Source: an uncultured Neomegalonema sp.
GTDB lineage: Bacteria; Pseudomonadota; Alphaproteobacteria; Rhodobacterales; Rhodobacteraceae
Length of the DNA stretch: 6,613 nucleotides
Direction of reading: 5' to 3'
Assembly (NCBI GenBank): GCA_937958345.1
Contig: CALGNW010000234.1
Coordinates: 1 to 6,613, forward strand
The notes beneath the pieces are model-generated. The model did no database searches. It saw only the letters and a program-made list of their open reading frames with translations, and was not told the DNA's origin. Position numbers and translations under genes: made by a program. The first letter of the stretch is position 1, and each line of letters starts with the position of its first letter. Below are positions 5,756 to 6,613 of this stretch, in pieces.

Positions 5756-6301
5756 TTAAAGACACATCGCACATAACACCGGTTTGTCGGGCGGACGCTC
5801 GACCCGCCGCGCGGCGATCCCGCGTTCCGTGAAACGCCCGGGGGTCAAACCCTGCGCCTGCGCGGCAGGGCAGGCCGCCAACTGACTTGCGGTGCATTGC
5901 CGTAACAGGCGCAGGGCACGGCGCGGCAGAGACATCAGCAACCCCCGCAACGCTTTTATCCGCATCCGCAGACTGTCGCAGGAATGCGCCGGATCAAGCG
6001 GCAGGGCGGCGTCGATGCTGTCGCGATAGCGCGCAGACGACCGTGCCCCGCGCGCCTCAAAGGCCCGCGCATCCTCCGGCGCAACCTTTCCTGCGGCGAT
6101 CAGCAGCCGCGCTGTCGCGATCACCAGAAATCCGGCGGCGGCTTCGGCGCGGTCCAGTAGCGACGCAATATAGCCGCGCACCCGGCGCGGACACACCCCG
6201 CCGAACGGACCGGCAGACAGAATCTCAACGACAATCGCCCACCCCGCCAAAAGGCGAAGCAGCGCATGCCGCTGAGTATCAACTGCCCGTCCCAAATCCA
6301 T
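5756..6301 (-). CDS. Hypothetical protein, 181 residues, Cys-containing and mainly helical
   Basis: I do not recognise this protein. The frame continues upstream to 6367, but the ATG at 6301 is chosen because AGAGGTGA, close to the ideal ribosome binding site, precedes it by about 8 nt; the longer start lacks such a site and would overlap the candidate promoter. The N-terminal half contains two moderately hydrophobic stretches (about 13-30, LLRLLAGWAIVVEILSAG, and 57-72, AGFLVIATARLLIAAG) separated by a basic segment with GPFGGVCPRRVRGY. They are short for transmembrane helices and may instead pack as amphipathic helices. The C-terminal half is Arg/Ala/Leu-rich. There are six cysteines (37, 108, 136, 144, 177, 180), the last two as CAMC at the very end. 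It lies 137 bp downstream of pyrG on the same strand, apparently with its own promoter. Coding is supported by start signals and residue make-up; function is unknown. Confidence 0.7.
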   Translation of the reverse strand: MDLGRAVDTQRHALLRLLAGWAIVVEILSAGPFGGVCPRRVRGYIASLLDRAEAAAGFLVIATARLLIAAGKVAPEDARAFEARGARSSARYRDSIDAALPLDPAHSCDSLRMRIKALRGLLMSLPRRALRLLRQCTASQLAACPAAQAQGLTPGRFTERGIAARRVERPPDKPVLCAMCL

Positions 6302-6336
6302 TCCGCCCGTCACCTCTGTTAAAGAACAATAAGTGA

Positions 6337-6364
6337 ACAGGTACGAGGAAGAGTGATAACCTGT
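6337..6364. promoter_or_regulatory. Inverted repeat spanning the candidate promoter spacer
   Basis: ACAGGT (6337-6342) and ACCTGT (6359-6364) are perfect 6-bp inverted arms 16 nt apart, overlapping the -10 and -35 boxes. The geometry suits a dimeric regulator binding across the promoter, but arms this short can occur by chance. Confidence 0.3.
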
Positions 6365-6367
6365 CAA
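6338..6367 (-). promoter_or_regulatory. Candidate promoter of the 181-residue protein gene
   Basis: On the - strand a perfect TTGACA (6367-6362) is followed 18 nt later by TACCTG (6343-6338), a weak -10 box. It sits 37-66 bp upstream of the chosen ATG. The -35 match is the strongest promoter element in the window. Confidence 0.4.
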
Positions 6368-6381
6368 GCGAAGAATGACAG

Positions 6382-6430
6382 CGCGCGGTGCGCCCCGATG
6401 TCACGGAGACGCCGCCGCGTTTACCGCGCG
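6382..6430 (-). terminator. Possible pyrG transcription-end stem
   Basis: CGCGCGGT (6382-6389) and ACCGCGCG (6423-6430) are perfect 8-bp arms with a 33-nt loop, starting 9 bp after the pyrG stop on the - strand. What follows (CTGTCATTCTT) is only mildly T-rich and the loop is long, so this is a weak terminator candidate in GC-rich DNA. Confidence 0.25.
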
Positions 6431-6438
6431 AACGCGCC

Positions 6439-6613
6439 CTAAACCAACCGCGACTGCGCCACCGCCGCCTTCACAAACCCCTCAAACAACGGGTGCGCGT
6501 CAAAGGGTTTCGACTTTAGTTCAGGGTGGAACTGCACGCCGATGAACCACGGGTGGTCTTCGATCTCGACGATCTCGGGCAGGTTTCCGTCAGGGGACAG
6601 GCCCGAAAATGTC
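6439..6613 (-). CDS. pyrG: CTP synthase, C-terminal 57 residues (5' end outside window)
   Basis: CTP synthase makes CTP from UTP, ATP and glutamine in the cytoplasm. Only the end of its glutamine amidotransferase (class I GATase) domain is present. The visible peptide runs FSGLSPDGNLPEIVE, then HPWFIGVQFHPELKSKP, then FDAHPLFEGFVKAA, ending QSRLV. The His and Glu of FHPE are the second and third members of the glutaminase catalytic triad; the Cys lies outside the window. The sequence GVQFHPE-(L/F)-KS-(K/R)-P with the following HPLF-x-x-F is specific to PyrG. The stop is TAG at 6441-6439. The tail is complete and in frame. Confidence 0.96.
   Translation of the reverse strand, partial: TFSGLSPDGNLPEIVEIEDHPWFIGVQFHPELKSKPFDAHPLFEGFVKAAVAQSRLV

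Noticed and set aside
5560..5832. 90-codon + strand frame running through the hairpins
   Set aside because: It is translated mostly from palindromic non-coding DNA, has no ribosome binding site and its product has no protein-like pattern.
5887..6336. 149-codon + strand frame opposite the 181-residue protein gene
   Set aside because: The product is low-complexity Arg/Pro/Ala with no start signal, while the - strand has a promoter-like -35 box and strong ribosome binding site.

Overview
The window looks like chromosomal DNA from an alphaproteobacterium, most likely a member of the Rhodobacterales. It is GC-rich. It carries an Anbu proteasome-like gene beside a transglutaminase gene, a long trimethylamine-methyltransferase-family (COG5598) protein without pyrrolysine, and a PyrG tail, all typical of that group. 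No mobile element, CRISPR array, tRNA or rRNA was seen. The placement is inferred from protein character only, since no search could be run.

Layout, left to right. (1) On the + strand, the 3' part of a bacterial transglutaminase-like protein (to 679), then after 72 bp a complete Anbu peptidase (752-1480). This pair is the end of the known Anbu gene neighbourhood, whose ATP-grasp and alpha-E members would lie left of the window. (2) On the - strand, folE (GTP cyclohydrolase I, 1487-2074) converges on Anbu with only 6 bp between stops. Upstream of folE on the same strand is a 532-residue proline-rich lipoprotein of unknown function (2163-3761). (3) A 217-bp divergent intergenic region (3762-3978) has an AT-rich core, a candidate promoter for the lipoprotein gene and two clean palindromes that may be operators. 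(4) On the + strand, a 521-residue MttB-family methyltransferase (3979-5544) with no corrinoid-protein gene beside it. (5) A 211-bp non-coding stretch (5545-5755) with three perfect hairpins of unrelated stem sequence but similar apex, plus a 15-nt direct repeat. (6) On the - strand, a 181-residue protein of unknown function (5756-6301) with its own candidate promoter and good ribosome binding site. (7) At the right edge, the C-terminal end of pyrG, CTP synthase (6439-6613), also on the - strand.

The genes do not form one pathway. FolE (pterin synthesis) and PyrG (CTP synthesis) are housekeeping enzymes. The transglutaminase/Anbu pair is a poorly understood peptide-modifying or degrading module. 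The MttB-family protein probably belongs to methylated-amine or betaine one-carbon metabolism with an unidentified substrate. The points most worth a second look are the hairpin cluster after the methyltransferase, the palindromes in front of it, and the two proteins of unknown function. I did not find convincing evidence of a wholly new system.
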